The notes under the pieces were generated by a model. That model had not been told where the DNA came from. It saw only the letters and a list, made by a program, of their open reading frames with translations, and did no database searches. A stretch of 64,000 nucleotides of DNA from Rachycentron canadum (Eukaryota; Chordata; Actinopteri; Carangiformes; Rachycentridae): positions 21,258,428-21,322,427 of the forward strand of contig CM076659.1 of assembly GCA_038496675.1 (NCBI GenBank), written 5' to 3'. The position numbers and the translations under genes were made by a program. Shown here in pieces: positions 25,346-38,355 of this stretch (positions are counted from its first letter, which is position 1; each line of letters begins with the position of its first letter).

Positions 25346-27645
25346 CGTTCATTCATTATATTTAGAATAAGATGCTGTCATGTTTACAATAATAACAACA
25401 TGGTTAACTTTGTTGAATGGTCATGGACATTAGAAACAATATAAACTGCTACTTTAACATGGGAATCGAACACTGCTCGTCACGTCATGTCATATTCCTG
25501 TTTGTTGACCCATCCATCCACCTCAACCTCCTCCTGACGTGGACTTTGTCGCTCTGTAAACTACGTCGCTCCACTTTTCCCTTTGCTCCCCTCATCATCA
25601 CTACGACCACTAGATGTCTCCTAGCAACAAAACCTAACTATGGGTCATAATAACCTGCTGACAGACGACCTGTGGGCTGGTTTTTTACAGGACACTGTGG
25701 CCCAGTATTGGCACAATTAACTGTCCTCGAGCACCAGAAGTCCATCACATTCGTCTTTACTCTGGATGATGTAAAAGATAAGAAGGAAGTTGTGTAGCAA
25801 AAGTCTGTGGTTGTTTATTTGCATTGGTGGAGCTTTGTGGGGCACGCACATGGCTTATAAAGAAACCCTTTAGAACTTTTTTTCCCGAGCTGAGCCTCCC
25901 AGGCTGAAAGTAAATCCTCCCTCCTTTTAACTAACTCCTGACTGAAGCCCCCAACCCTCTCCTTAACCATCGACATCCTAAAGCATTTGATCAAAGGAGG
26001 CTCAGAGGTTGACAAAAACTGCTCCCTCAGAGGATCAGGTTTTGTCCCTTCACTTCATCAGAGCTTCACTCAGGCAAAAAGAGATTAAAGTTTTGTCTTT
26101 GTGTTTAAGCTTACAAAAGGAAATCAACTACAAATGGAGCTAATTTTCATATATCTGAGCATTAAAGTTTAATAGACAAAGCCAAAATTAGATTTTTTTT
26201 TTTGAGAGGTTTAATTTTTAAGTTTGTGTTGCAGGCAACTGTCAGTGAAGTTAAGCTAATGGATCACAGCTTCCAGACGTGTGATTGGCTGCCTTCATTC
26301 AGCCTCAGGCCACTCACAGCATCTGAGCTGAAATGCTTCCAATTAGCAGCTTCTCTTTATTTGAACTGCCTGAAAACCAGACTGGTATCGTGAGGAATTA
26401 GAGCTTCACAGCCATATAATAACCCTTTGTGATGACATAAAACATTACAAAGAACATTATTCATATCTGGAGCTGCAGTATTTGCAAAACTAAAACCTTG
26501 TTGGCTTCATAAAACCTGCAGAATGGGAGGGTTGTGTGGACTAAAAGTGCCAGATGGATCATTTCCTGTAACGCTGTATGCCCTGAGGGATTTTGTAAAC
26601 CATGTGAGCTGAATGAAAATGAAGGGTTTGAGGTATCATCCCAATTTCAATTACTTTCTCCAGTCTCCTACATTTAAACTGCAGCACATCCAGGTCCTAA
26701 GTCTTGTGGTTGTTGTTCTGACTTGTACAAGCTTTGCAGGACTGAAAGGCTTTGCAGCAAAAAAGCTCCAATCAGATGCTGAGACAAAGCTGTCTCTGAA
26801 AAGTCTTCAGTGGAAATTGGAAGATGTGATTCAACTCGAGTTTTAGTCCCATTGGATGTTTGTTCCCTCAGTGATTCCATCCCAGGGAGGGCAAAAAAAA
26901 AATGGGGGCAAAAAGACCTGAAAAAAAGAACTGAAGAGATTGGACTTGACTCAAGTTTATTGAATTCACGCTTGGAGTTGTTCACCAGGCGAGAGTAGAG
27001 CTGACGTTTGACCACTGAAGCTTCATATCTCAGACCAGAGAGGAGGAGGAAGTTGCCGAGCAGAGCCGGCCTCAGCTATTGATTTCTGGGGAGAATATAC
27101 GAGCGCTGCAGCCAAGAGTTGTTTCCAACCTCAAGGAAAAAATATGGAGCCATTTTGGAGACTCGTTGGCCAGAATGTGGATGAAGGATTTCGACCTTGT
27201 GAACATTAGCTTCCTCCTGGCACTTGGGTTAAAACTGTTTCTATGATGTAACTGTGCTGAAAAGACACATCATGGAGAGATTTGTTTGAAAAAGGCTTGC
27301 TGCAGGTGAAGCAGTCACTTTAAAGGTACAATCAGTAAAACCTGATCACTGTGCAACCTTTAAAACTGCAGCAGCAGAGAATTTATCTCCCTCCTCTATG
27401 TGGCAGAAACCCAAGCAGATGTTAAATAATGGTAGTCATTAGGTATTGATCATCATCCCAATGAATTTCCAACACATATACTGCAGGTAACACAGTCATT
27501 ATGTGTTTATGGGATAATAAACTGCTTTCCCCTGTAACATGCTTTGTTGAGTTTTGTTTTCATTGGGTCCCATGATGGGGCATTGTCTGAGTGATGCTCC
27601 TTTATACTTTTCATGATGTGTTTATTGTATAACTTTTATGAATGT
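25346..27645. other. Gene-free stretch
   Basis: No exon with paired splice signals was found. A 113-codon minus frame at 26674-27015 lacks any recognised feature. Confidence 0.4.
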
Positions 27646-27714
27646 ATATGTATATAGTGCATATATATATATGTGTGTGTGTGTATATATATATATATAT
27701 AGTATATATATAGT
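27646..27714 (+). repeat. TA/GT microsatellite
   Basis: (TA)n-(GT)n-(TA)n compound repeat. Confidence 0.95.
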
Positions 27715-27879
27715 AATACATTTACAATACAATTAGCTCCACCTTGGCCAACTATAATATTAAAAGGCTGAAGTCACATTAATAATAGTCTCAGTACATT
27801 CACGTGGTCAGTTTACAGCACAGACACATTCAGATGCGCAGCTCAGTAGGTTCCAAAAACAGCAATATTTATTAAATCC

Positions 27880-28195
27880 AAGATACACAGTCACACAGGC
27901 TGCGAGCGAAACACCAGGAAACTCACGTAACGCTGGAACTCTTGACCGAGAGGAACAAGACAAACTGGGGCTGAGGGGAATAACACATGGACTATACACT
28001 CAGAGGGAGGGGAGACAATGAGACACAGGTGAAACACATTAGGGGAGGAGCAGGTAATCAAACAGGCGGGAAACACAAGAGGGCAGGAAGTGGCTGATCT
28101 GGAATGAGACAAGAGGTGAGTCTTTCAAAATAAAACAGGAACTGACACAAGGAACGGGCAGACATCATTTAACTGCAGGAAGTGGTTGTGACACT
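27880..28195 (+). repeat. Dispersed teleost repeat fragment
   Basis: The stretch contains GAGACACAGGTGAAACACATT, GGGAAACACAAGAGGGCAGG and AATAAAACAGGAACTGACAC, a purine-rich pattern I remember from a common dispersed fish repeat. A diverged relative lies at about 12310-12500. Minus-strand frames at 27808-28112 are products of it. Confidence 0.45.
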
Positions 28196-28654
28196 ACTTT
28201 TAGAGTAAAAGATCAAACATGTCTTCCACCCATGAAAGACAATCCCATTATGTGACTCTCTCTCTTTCTGTTTTTAGTACAGTCTTATTAAAGCACACAC
28301 CTTTATTGTGTAAAAACAATCCAGTGGTCTTCAAAATAAAATCCCAGAAATAGCTCCAGTCTAAAGAAAGCAAACAGTCTGTAATTCCCAGCCTCACTTG
28401 TTTGTGTTCCAATGGCTGCTCGACAATGGCAAATGTGGTGGTAACATGATTAATTAGATGTTATATCAAATAAACTAAGAGGGAACACAAATTGAAAACT
28501 TTCCCCGTTCACCTTATTAACAAGGACCTTACCATTTTCCCTCAGTGTTTGTGGAATTTAAATAAGCACCCAACTTTATCCCAGCGTGCTCTTGTCTTGC
28601 CAAACATTTTAGCATTAGTGACTTGAAATGTGGCATCCCGGTGTGCAGTTGGTT

Positions 28655-29350
28655 TGTATGGCAAGGCAAGGGAAGGCAATTTTCTTTGTATAGCCCATTT
28701 TTACAAACAGTTTGTCTCAAAGGGCTTTACATAGCAACATCCTCTGCCCTTAGTCCCTCACATCAACTGAGGAAAAACTCAAAACAAAAAACCCTTTTAA
28801 CAGGGAAAAAAAAGAGAAACCTCATGGTGAGAAACAGAGGAGGGATCCCTCACCCAGGACGGGCAGACGGGCAATAGATGTTGTATACAGACAAGAAAAC
28901 GGGTAACAATACAGAATATGCACAGATGGAAATGGTGTCAGGAGCTGATGAAGGCAGTTTTTGGTGGGAGGGAAGGCAGGGAGAGTCAGGCAGCTTAATG
29001 GGAGTAATGGGTGGTAGACTGGTTCCTGGGAGCGAAGAGCAGGTCTGTTTAACAGCAGGGGTAAAAGGGGAAGGGGATGATGCAGGGGGCGGTTGGTGGA
29101 GAGAGATGGAGCTTCAGTGGATCTGTGGAAACACAAATAGAGAGAGAGTGAGACACCAAGGCCAAACTACAAGTTGCAGCAGATAATGAAAATGATAATT
29201 TAAAGTGTGGGAGAGGAGAGAGGAGAGGAGAGGAGAGAGCTCCATGTAACCTGATGTGTCCTCCAGCAGTCTAAGCCTACAGCAGCATAAAAATGGTTCA
29301 GATCTACCTGAACCGGCCCGAACTAAACGCTCTGTCGTAGAGGAAGGTTT
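28655..29350 (+). repeat. Long dispersed teleost repeat (about 700 bp)
   Basis: It begins with GGCAAGGCAAGGGAAGGCAA and continues with CAAAGGGCTTTACATAGCAA, GAGGAGGGATCCCTCACCC, CCAGCAGTCTAAGCCTACAG and GAGGAAGGTTTTAAGCCT. I recall these in this order from a repeat abundant in percomorph fish. Its class is unknown to me. Frames at 28822-29186 on both strands lie inside it and are not genes. A GAGAG tract lies at 29206-29239. Confidence 0.6.
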
Positions 29351-30508
29351 TAAGCCTGGGTGCATCTAATTATAGACGCTGTGTGTGAGACATGTCTGTG
29401 CATCTGCTGATAAGCACACCCAGAGATGTAGCAACCGCTGATGCGTTTGTCCCATTCACACGAGCTGATTAATGACTTACTGGTTAGTTTAGAGATCTGA
29501 GGCTCAGATACAGTGAGACAGAGTTCAAAGTTCAAAGTATCCATATAATCCCTCACAGGGGAAATGGTTTGTAGTTAGGAGCTACAAAAATTCATGTAAA
29601 AAATGTGCTACTTACAAAAGGTGTGGCTGACACGATCCATGCTCCATCAGCTCTCCTTCACTTGTTCCTGTAAGGTACACTACAACGCATTAGAGGCAGC
29701 TTTTTTCACCATCGTTTCTCCAGCAAAGTCTTTTTTGACATTGGACAGAAATCCCACTCCAAGGACTTCAAGCAGTGAGTCAATTACTTTGTCCATTATT
29801 TTCTGCAATCAACAGCCGGTAGAAGTTCAAACACTCTCCCATTTATTATTTCCATCAAGGACAACCAAATTAAATAACACAATTAACCTCCTTCCTGTGG
29901 CTTGTACTCAAGCTCCACGCTCATATGGGCTCTGGCACAACTTTAGGTGCACATAGGAATTAAACATAGACTCAGGAGGCAGAACGGAAAAAAGCCATTG
30001 AGTGAAATGCCCATGAAAAGGCTTGAATCAGAGTTTATCAAAGTAAGAAACTAATTCTCTGTTCTGCTGAAATTTCTCATTGGAGGGCCCAGAATCTATT
30101 GTTCAGGGAACAATGCCTGCTGAACTGATGAATCCTTCCCTGTAAGTGAGCGGATGACAAAGGGTAATTTTTCCTTACATGGTGGTAACGTGATTAAGTC
30201 CCAATCATTGTAATTGTGTTAAAAGTAGTGACAGTCTATAATCATGAACTTTTAAGAAACAAAAACTTGATGAAAAAAGTCCAGATAGTAGAAATAAAAA
30301 AACAAACAAACAAAAAAAAAAAACATGGTGAGACGCCTTGGTCTTGTTCATAAGTGAAGGAAGGATGGACGAGGAGATTGAAAGATTGATCAATGCAGCA
30401 TCAGCAGGAAAGCTGATGTTGGACAGGATGAAGAGGAATCTGAGGCAGAAGAAAGATATAATCCCATTATTCTGATCCTTACTGTCTAGATTTACCAGTC
30501 AATCTTCA
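29351..30508. other. Gene-free stretch
   Basis: I see nothing beyond short unsupported frames (29603-29956 plus strand, 30205-30393 minus strand) and an A-rich run near 30295-30323. Confidence 0.4.
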
Positions 30509-30785
30509 TTCTGACCTTCACCTATGGTCGTGAAATTGTGATATTGCAAATACAAGGTGAGATGTGGTTTCTCTGCAGGTGGCTGGGCTCTGACATCCGG
30601 AGGGAGCTCGGAGTAACGCTGCTGCTCGTTGAAAGGAGCCAGTTGAGGTTGATCAGACGTGTGATGAGGATGATTCTTGGGCACCTTCTATTGGAGGTCT
30701 TCTTCGTAGCTCATCTGGCCTGGGAACACTTTTCCTCCAGGAGGAGCTGGAAAACTTTGCTGAGGAGAGGGACACCAAGGATAAT
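30509..30785 (+). mobile_element. Degenerate LINE 3' coding-end fragment
   Basis: Ordered landmarks match a teleost LINE segment I recall: CTATGGTCGTGAAATTGTG, GCAGGTGGCTGGGCTCT, GAAAGGAGCCAGTTGAGG, CTCATCTGGCCTGGGAACAC and GGAGGAGCTGG. These belong to the region after the reverse transcriptase in such elements. No reverse-transcriptase motif is visible and frames are broken. The 88- and 61-codon frames here are remnants of it. Confidence 0.6.
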
Positions 30786-31157
30786 GACTAAGGTCAAAAT
30801 ATGAAGGTGAATGTCTTTGGCAGGAGGTGAGGTTGAACGGTTGGGTCAATTTGACACAGGGAACCACTGTTTAAATGTTACTGCTGCAATGCAAACAACA
30901 TGTTTTGTCACTAAAGAGGACTTATTATGAGTTTTAAAAGTAACAAGATCAGATTTTTAATGTGAAAACAAAATGTTTGTTTCTGCAACTTCTAATAAAA
31001 TCAATCATTCAATCAAACCCACTATAATTTAAGCTTTGGCAGATGTTCCACAACTTCTCATTTTTAAAATAATGATACCAATCAACTTTTCTGGGCCTCA
31101 CATAACCAGAAATCTATCCTGGTCTAGAAAATGGATGACTCTGTGCACTGTTTTTTA

Positions 31158-31326
31158 AGGTCCCAAAGATTTTATATTATAAATCAGGTCCAGGTTCTAT
31201 AATAATACAGTGAAAGTATCAAAGGTCTCAGTCCACAGAGAAATGCTCATAACCTGTTTTCAGAAACTGAGCCTTACAATCAGTTCCAGAGAGAAGCCTG
31301 AGAGAGGAGAAAACTAAAACTACAAT
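31158..31326 (+). repeat. Family B repeat, truncated copy
   Basis: It starts TTTTTAAGGTCCCA (terminal motif) and shares TATAAATCAGGTCCAGGTTC and GTATCAAAGGTCTCAGTCC with the other copies. An internal deletion removes the middle. Confidence 0.65.
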
Positions 31327-32418
31327 GAGATTTGTTTTGTTTTTTAAACACGCAAATATATCTTCATTATCGTTTAACATACCTCGTTCTAATTTTGTAT
31401 CCAGGCTTCATTACTTGTTTCCTCACTCTTTATACCTAAATAACACTTCAGTCCTAACACTGCTTTCAAGTCTTTAAGTGTGTGTGTGAATATCATTATT
31501 GTCTGTCCATTAATCTTATAAAGTGGTGCACCGATAAATGAGAGCTGTTAATTAATGGTCCTACGCTAAGATAAAAATGTACTCAGTATAAATAATTCTT
31601 GCTGCTGCCGGATCAATTTCAATGATTTCCCTAGAACTGAAATATGTTGTCTGATATAAAAAACTATGTGAATGAAAATGTGTCTCTTTATTCTCACCCT
31701 TTTGCTACTGGAACCAATGTTTTTACCAGGCTTCAAAAAGATGAAAGGCAATTTTTCTATGGAGCCTTTTCTCCAGTCTGAAGTGTTATTTTACTGTGAT
31801 TTAGCTGAAGAGCTCTAGAGTCCTGAAAAGTCATCTTTGCATTAACAGCCATTTGAATGGTAGCAATGGCCTGGGTTTACAGTCCAAAGTGGAATATAGT
31901 GAACACTAACCAGGAATTATGGGAGCGCTTTATACCTTTTCATTAGATCCAGCAACCTGGCCAAAATAGATTTTATGAGTCCAGGCAGAAGCAGCATTCA
32001 CACAAGCACACATGCTCATACTGAAGCAGCAGGCCAATATCCCATCTTTTAACAGGCCACAGGAAATGTCTGTTGACGCGTTGCCATGTAGGTTTAAAAC
32101 CTATTTTTAAACTGTCTGAAAAGTGGCGATTGGCTAAATGTGGTGGTGAGAGCAGGAGTGTGCAGGCGAACTGACAGCAGCTCAGACCTTTTTCATAAAC
32201 TCTCCAGTGTGTTAGAATTGGAAGAAGGTAACAAGGGGAACCTGCACCACAAGCATCAAGGCTGGTGTCATCTGATGCTGTTTATCTGTTTGTTGTTTGT
32301 CTTTAACTTAAAACAAACGAAAATGTTATATTAATAGCATCCTTTAACTGCAACACACCAACATATGTATATTTTCAGGCATAAAATATATACACATATT
32401 AAACAAAAGCACCTGTGT

Positions 32419-32449
32419 AAAAAAAAAAATATATATATATATATATATG
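32419..32449 (+). repeat. A-tract plus TA microsatellite
   Basis: An A run followed by (TA)n. Confidence 0.95.
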
Positions 32450-32934
32450 AAAACTGGCAGCAATACAGCTGTATTATATATGAAAACTAGTAGAAATTAA
32501 AATAATGTCACAAGTCAACATATATGTCTCACCCATACACATATGCATGTTTTCGTATGTAATATATGCTTGTAGATGCACTGTAGACAAACAGTATGTT
32601 ACATAAATAATAATAATGTCAATGTATGCTGATGTTATATAAAGAAGGGTCCAAAAATATGACACATATTTTTCTAGAATAGGATTATTGACATGTTTAA
32701 AATGAATGAGAAATACATATATCATTTTCATATTTATGTGGATTTAATAAACTTGCATATATAAATGAAAAGGATACTTTACATTATCTAGTCACTAGCA
32801 ACATATATCATAAATATTCATTATATATATATATATATTTTGATATCTGTTCATTCAAATGTTCAAATTTTGCTATGGGTATTTTATAGGTTAGAAACTT
32901 ATATCTACATATATTTATATATGTGATATGACAG

Positions 32935-32992
32935 TACCCTGCTGCCAAAAACAGTACATAACAGAGTTATGTCATTGTGTGACAGCAGGGTA
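32935..32992. repeat. Imperfect 58-base hairpin
   Basis: Perfect 10-base outer arms TACCCTGCTG and CAGCAGGGTA enclose a weaker middle and an inner perfect stem CATAAC-AGA-GTTATG. It could be a short palindromic element or a small hairpin RNA. No other copy was noticed in the window. Confidence 0.6.
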
Positions 32993-35231
32993 AAATAATG
33001 ATATGGCTTGTATTATATTCGTAACGTCATCAGAGAGGGTCTCTAACAAAGATGTTAGGTATAGTTTGTGTGTCTCCCCTGATCTTTGTGATGGTGCCAC
33101 ATGCAGCTGCTAATGAAACCTGTGTCTTCTAATCACAGCCTATAGGCCCGGAGGGACAATAGCTCTGTAGCCATAGTAAACACAACAGCCCTTTCATTAT
33201 TCTTGCTGTCATTTCACTAGACATTAGACAATGGTTTTTTTAATAGTAGTGGCTAGTTCATTGTCAATGGCATAAGAGCTTTCATAGCAAAGGGCTCTTC
33301 TCCTGCACAATAGCAGAAAACGAGTACTTACCCACGCTGAGTCTCACTGTCACCCCCTGCAACTCCTGTAAAGCAGTTAGAAACAAATTGTGGGTTGACA
33401 TTCATTCAGGGTTTGTTTACACTTGGACAGAGGACAATGGGGAATAAGAGCCCTATTCTGTTCTGTCCCTAACTCTGCTACAGTAGCAAAGCAATTATGA
33501 AAAAACAACAAAGACATGCTGTGCACAAGAAATCAACTTTAGCAGTATGGATGTCATCGTGCAGCACATGGCAAACAGAGCTATGTTGTCCCTGCTGCCT
33601 TCACATATCTAAAAGCGTGAGAGTGACTGTGACATCCCCACTGCAGAAGCCACCTGCCCTCCGAAGAAGCCCTGAGGCCCAGAAAAGTCAAGTTGCCAGA
33701 AGTTTAGACAATGTGAGGATGGCATGAATCCAACTCAAACTTCTTGAGTTAGGTCTAGGTGAAACATTCAGATGGGTGAACAAAGCAGCAGCCAGGCAGG
33801 CCCTAAAAAACAATGTACCCTCAATAAGCACTGTGTGCAGTTCAGGGCTGAGTCAGCACCTTTTTTCTTCAGTGATTAAAAATGGAAAGACTATAGAGCT
33901 GCCCCTCTTAGTCAGTTAGCTGACTACTCAGTTGAAATCATTTTATGATTTGAGGTCTTTAATGAATCAGAACATGACATAATTCACAAAACTGCTCAGG
34001 TATGAAATGGGTCCCAAATGCAATTGTAACATATGTAATAATATGTAAAAAAAATATCTATCTATCTAAAATTATATATCTGAAACCTTGCATAAATTGG
34101 AATAATTTCATTTATGGACATATATGTCAAGCACATACACACACATATATACAGTATATATTAATATACTTATACATTGTAGATACACTTTACATAAATT
34201 TGCATGCATCCAGGGTCCAAAGGTCTGTGACCACTTTCCCAGATAGACATGTTTGAACACAGTCATAACTATATATCATTTAGTTTTGTGATAAAATGTT
34301 GTTTAAATGTGCATATATGAGAAATATATCGTATATCATATCGTATTTTATATCATATTTGTTTGCACGTTATTAAAATATCTGTACATACAAACAACTT
34401 ACAAACAATATATTCATATATCCAGAGGATGATAAGCATAGTACATATAGACAGATAGATGTATAGATGTGATAATAAGCACTGTAACTGAGGAGATCCT
34501 ATTGTGTAATTACATGTATGTGGAGAGAAATGTGTTTATGGTGATTGTTGTGAAGTTCATGCTGCTGTAATGACTGAAGTACTCGCTCGTTGAGTTTTGC
34601 AGCTTAGAGCTGTTCAACTTTAAAAGGACACTCACTGATGTCAAGCAGCTAATTTACACAGAATATGTTACAAATTGTTATCACCACATGTTCGGCTGAA
34701 ATACGTGGGCATTTTATTCTACTCTATCATCAATAGTTTTAGATGAGATTATAATAATAATGATTACAGCAAACACTCAGAAACTTGAAGAATGAAAGAA
34801 CTGTTTTCATGGCTTTGTCCTCAATCTGGGTCACCCCTGACTCATCATTACTCGAGATAAAAGTTTAACTGAGACAATAAAGAAGGACTAAATGTATAAC
34901 GAAACTATGAAAACACCTCCACTGTGATGAATCATGAGTCGCCAGCGCAGCTCCATTATCTCGGCCGGTAATAATGGTGTAGTTATATGACACTGGTGCA
35001 GTAATATGTTGCTCCATTTCTGTATTAAAGTAGGTTTGCAGTAATCAGATGCCAAGGGTTATTGGTCAGGTCATGTACAGCTCATAGCCCCTGCTGGTGG
35101 AGAATCTGTAGCCTGCTACATGTAAAGGAGCTTGGGTTAGCGTACAAGCTAATTCACTAGTTGCTTCAGATTTACAGAATCAAACAAGCTCTGTTTACTG
35201 TGGGCAAACTCACATGTTTCTAAACGATCGA

Positions 35232-35333
35232 ATAATATGTGATACTTTCACTGTATTAGTACAGAACTTAGACCTGATTTATAATCAAAGAGACATGAAG
35301 GTGGACCTTTAGACTGTATGGACCTTTAAACCT
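35232..35333 (-). repeat. Family B repeat, partial inverted copy
   Basis: TGATACTTTCACTGTATTAG and CTTAGACCTGATTTATAATC are the complement of family B landmarks. It ends ATGGACCTTTAA. Confidence 0.6.
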
Positions 35334-36214
35334 CTTTAGCACCTATGTCTGTAGAGCCAACGTTCTTAATGCAGATATTTCCTGTTTCTTCTGTTCTTTT
35401 CTGATGTTGCTCTTGAGACTGATATGACTGTTGACCCATACATGGCGACATTCTTACTTAATATATGATCATATGTTAAGTAGCGCTTTTGTGTATGATT
35501 ATAAAACCCCTAGTTTCCTCTTCTCTCATTAATGTCACCCCTCAGGGGTGACGATGACTAATCTAGTCCATTGATATTTTTCAGCAGTTTCGTCTTGTAT
35601 AATCCTGACAAACAGCTCTGAGCTCTCTCCAGATCCTTCTATGGTTTTCAGTTTGTCAGTCCCAGAGGCCTCAGGATTTATAGTGTATGTGTGCTTTTGA
35701 GTGCATCCTTATCTTCCTGTCTTTGTATAAATCATTACTTGGTGGTATGTGCCTTTGAAGAAAAGGCAGCACCTCAGATTCATTATCATCCAATAAGCCA
35801 AATGTTTTCATTTATTGTGTCTCCAAGTACAGGTGATTTCTAAAAAACCTTTACCAACAATTATTGGTAGAGACAGTCTGCTGGTTGAACAGACCTTCAC
35901 ACCGATTCAATTCTGTCTTTGCCAACGAGTCCTGAAGCAAGACAGCGACCGCCCTACAGATGAAATACAGGTCACATAGTGAAAAGGGTTGAGTCTGTCT
36001 AGATTTACAGTTTAAAGTATTGTGAAGCATAATGCAGGAGGAATCTGTCAAAGAGCTGACAACAGGCCTTCAGTCTTTAAGTTAAAGTTCCCTTTTCTCC
36101 CAGGTTCTCACTTATTGTATGTCTTTTAAGGTCAGCTTCAAAGAAATGGGTAGAATGTGAGATGATGAAAGTAATTTAATTTTCAAGTTTCTTTCATTTT
36201 TTTATATTCCTCAG

Positions 36215-36385
36215 TCAGCCAGCAGAATTTATTTCAGCACAGATGAGGGGAAGCTGGATGATGTTCGGCACTTTCAGGGTTATAAAGTTTCCTCCCCGGT
36301 GGATTCACGCAGCAGCAGGAATGATAAAAATGCATTCATGCTACTCAATGGAGGCTCCTGGTATCAAAGCCTGAAAGAGCTTCAG
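36215..36385 (+). CDS. Candidate isolated coding exon, product unknown
   Basis: A 171-base block (57 codons, phase 0 at both ends) is open between a strong acceptor, with a T-rich tract ending ATATTCCTCAG, and a good donor, CAG followed by GTAGGT. Its translation, including RIYFSTDEGKLDDVRHFQGY, is mixed-composition and globular-looking rather than low-complexity. No neighbouring exon was identified, no domain is recognised, and a 57-codon open run can arise by chance in a window this long. Treat it as a hypothesis. Confidence 0.3.
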
Positions 36386-36754
36386 GTAGGTGGGGGGGTT
36401 GGGATGGTGCACAGCTCGGGGTTTGTACAGCCTGCGGGCGAAATAAAAAAAACTGTAATGAAATCCAGAGTCATGACTGAATTGAATTCGAGAAAAAGGT
36501 TAAGTCCATTTATTTGTGCAGTAACAAATATTAAAATTCCTTGAATATAAGGGAAAGAAAACATCCCATCAGCTTTCAAATATTTAAAGCAGTAGATCCT
36601 GATTCATGCGCAGTAGTGAGTAATAGAAACCACATCCACAGTATTGGTATTAGACACAAAGGCAAGCATAATGACAACAATACAGATAGCAAACAGAGAA
36701 ATGTCTGTCACATGACACAAAGTGAGCACAAGGTTTGTGTCTGTCCAATTAGGA

Positions 36755-36756
<2 letters not shown>

Positions 36757-36798
<42 letters not shown>
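36757..36798 (+). repeat. CT microsatellite
   Basis: (CT)n of about 21 units. The overlapping frames on both strands are artefacts. Confidence 0.95.
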
Positions 36799-36801
<3 letters not shown>

Positions 36802-37884
36802 GCTATAATAAAAGCATAAAAGGCCTGAAAAAAATCTGACCAAAAATTGTCTAGTTAAATTAAAAGGCAATAATTTAGAATCAAGGTTTGTACCAATAAG
36901 AGTGTCAGTGATGATCCTCACATAATGGTGGCCGAGAAGGTTGTGGAAGAAATGATTTAATAAATGTTTAGTCAGAGCCTGTATAAAGAAAAACGACTAT
37001 GCCCTCTTGAATAATTCAAGAGACCTGTCTTAATGTGTGTGTATCTCAGCATATTTATCTCTCTTAGCTTAGTTTATCTCTCTATCTGCTCCCGACCGTA
37101 CTGTGTTGGTTACCCTTGTTTCCATTTCCCACGGCCTCCACGCTCATCATTATGATGTAGGACCAAAGCTCCTTGTATGAGTGTCACACCACCCAACAGA
37201 TGGCCACGTCCGCCGCCAGGCAGGAAGTAATACATATTTATTCCATATGGATCTGACACCTTGGTGGTGTGATGTACTTTAAAGTGGAAAGGGAAGCTTT
37301 CTCTCCTGCTAATGCACTTCAACCTGTGTTTGACACCTTTTAATTCACACCAGCAGCCTGCACCACTCAAGGTCAGAGGGGGTGGGGGACAGGAGGGAAG
37401 GCAGGGGAGGGCTGTAAATCAATGCAATGGCAGTGATTGAGTGCACTGAATTACATTATCATTTATTTATCCATAGGGGGAGTTTTGTCGAGCATCTTCA
37501 AAACCCCAAATTACTCTAAGGAAGTCGCTTCAGACGCTCTGCTGCTCCTCTGCTCCCTGTGTGTGTGTGTGTGTGTGTGCGCTTTGATTCTGGGTGTTGC
37601 ATGAAGACATTCCACCTCCCCAGGGGGGATATAAAGCTGTTAAAAAAACAGAAACACGGAGAGAGCTTTATCTACTGCATAGGGAACCACACTTAAAGAT
37701 ATTTTGAGCCTTATCAGATCAAACTACATTAAATGGAAAAAGCGGAGAAACGTGACACTGAGTCATAAACATATTATGCATTCATTGATTTTGCTGATGA
37801 AATTTGACTGGACATGTGCGTTTTTAAATGGCCAGTCACCACAAAACCAATAATAAAACCGTTCAAATAATTCAAGGGTCAAGG

Positions 37885-38355
37885 GTCAACCATTAAAGTG
37901 CCTGTTTTTTTTTTTTTTAATACTGGATTTTGACATCAAGATTTCAAAAGCCTGTGGTTTGGAAGTGGTTAGAGATAAAGGCCGACTGTAAATGAGATGC
38001 ATCGTCTCTATCACTGTTATTACACGACCGATCGTCATCTCCTAAAGATATTCTCCTTCAGAATCAGAATCTGTGAATAACAGATCCATAACTTCATCAC
38101 CAGTGAACTTTTTTTCTGCTTCAATTTACTCAAACACAATGAACAGAGCACGTTCAGAGCATCTTCCCTCCACTGTCTCCTCAAACACTTTGAATAGGAG
38201 CAGGATGTAGTTTTGGGCTAGAACCAAAGTAGCGTCTGTCTGCTCACTAGTGGTAGAGAGAACAAATGAGATCTGGCTCTGGAACTTGGACCATTGTCTG
38301 TTTTATTATGTTTTTGTGTGTGACAATTTTGTGACTTTGGCATTCAGAGGGTTAA
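37885..38355 (-). mobile_element. piggyBac-like non-autonomous element, copy 2
   Basis: About 400 bases closely match 3217-3705. The right end is CAGAGGGTTAA with TTAA at 38352-38355, the inverse of a TTAACCCTCTG terminus. The left end (AACCATTAAAGTGCC) is a degraded version of the TTAACCCTTTAAGC start of copy 1. The same acidic transposase-like segment is encoded on the minus strand but carries different indels from copy 1, so both copies decayed independently. Confidence 0.65.

Larger units (their letters stand above)
31327..35231. other. Gene-free AT-rich stretch
   Basis: Very AT-rich with TA repeats (32419-32449, 32822-32840). I find no supported exon. 31566-31990 and 33060-33300 are less repetitive, but conservation cannot be judged here. 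Confidence 0.4.

Noticed and set aside
28822..29186. Frames of about 100 codons on both strands
   Set aside because: They lie within a long dispersed repeat with purine-rich tracts.
33497..33727. 76-codon plus-strand frame ending SPEAQKSQVARSLDNVRMA
   Set aside because: Coding-like for its last third only; there is no donor or downstream exon and no homolog I recognise.
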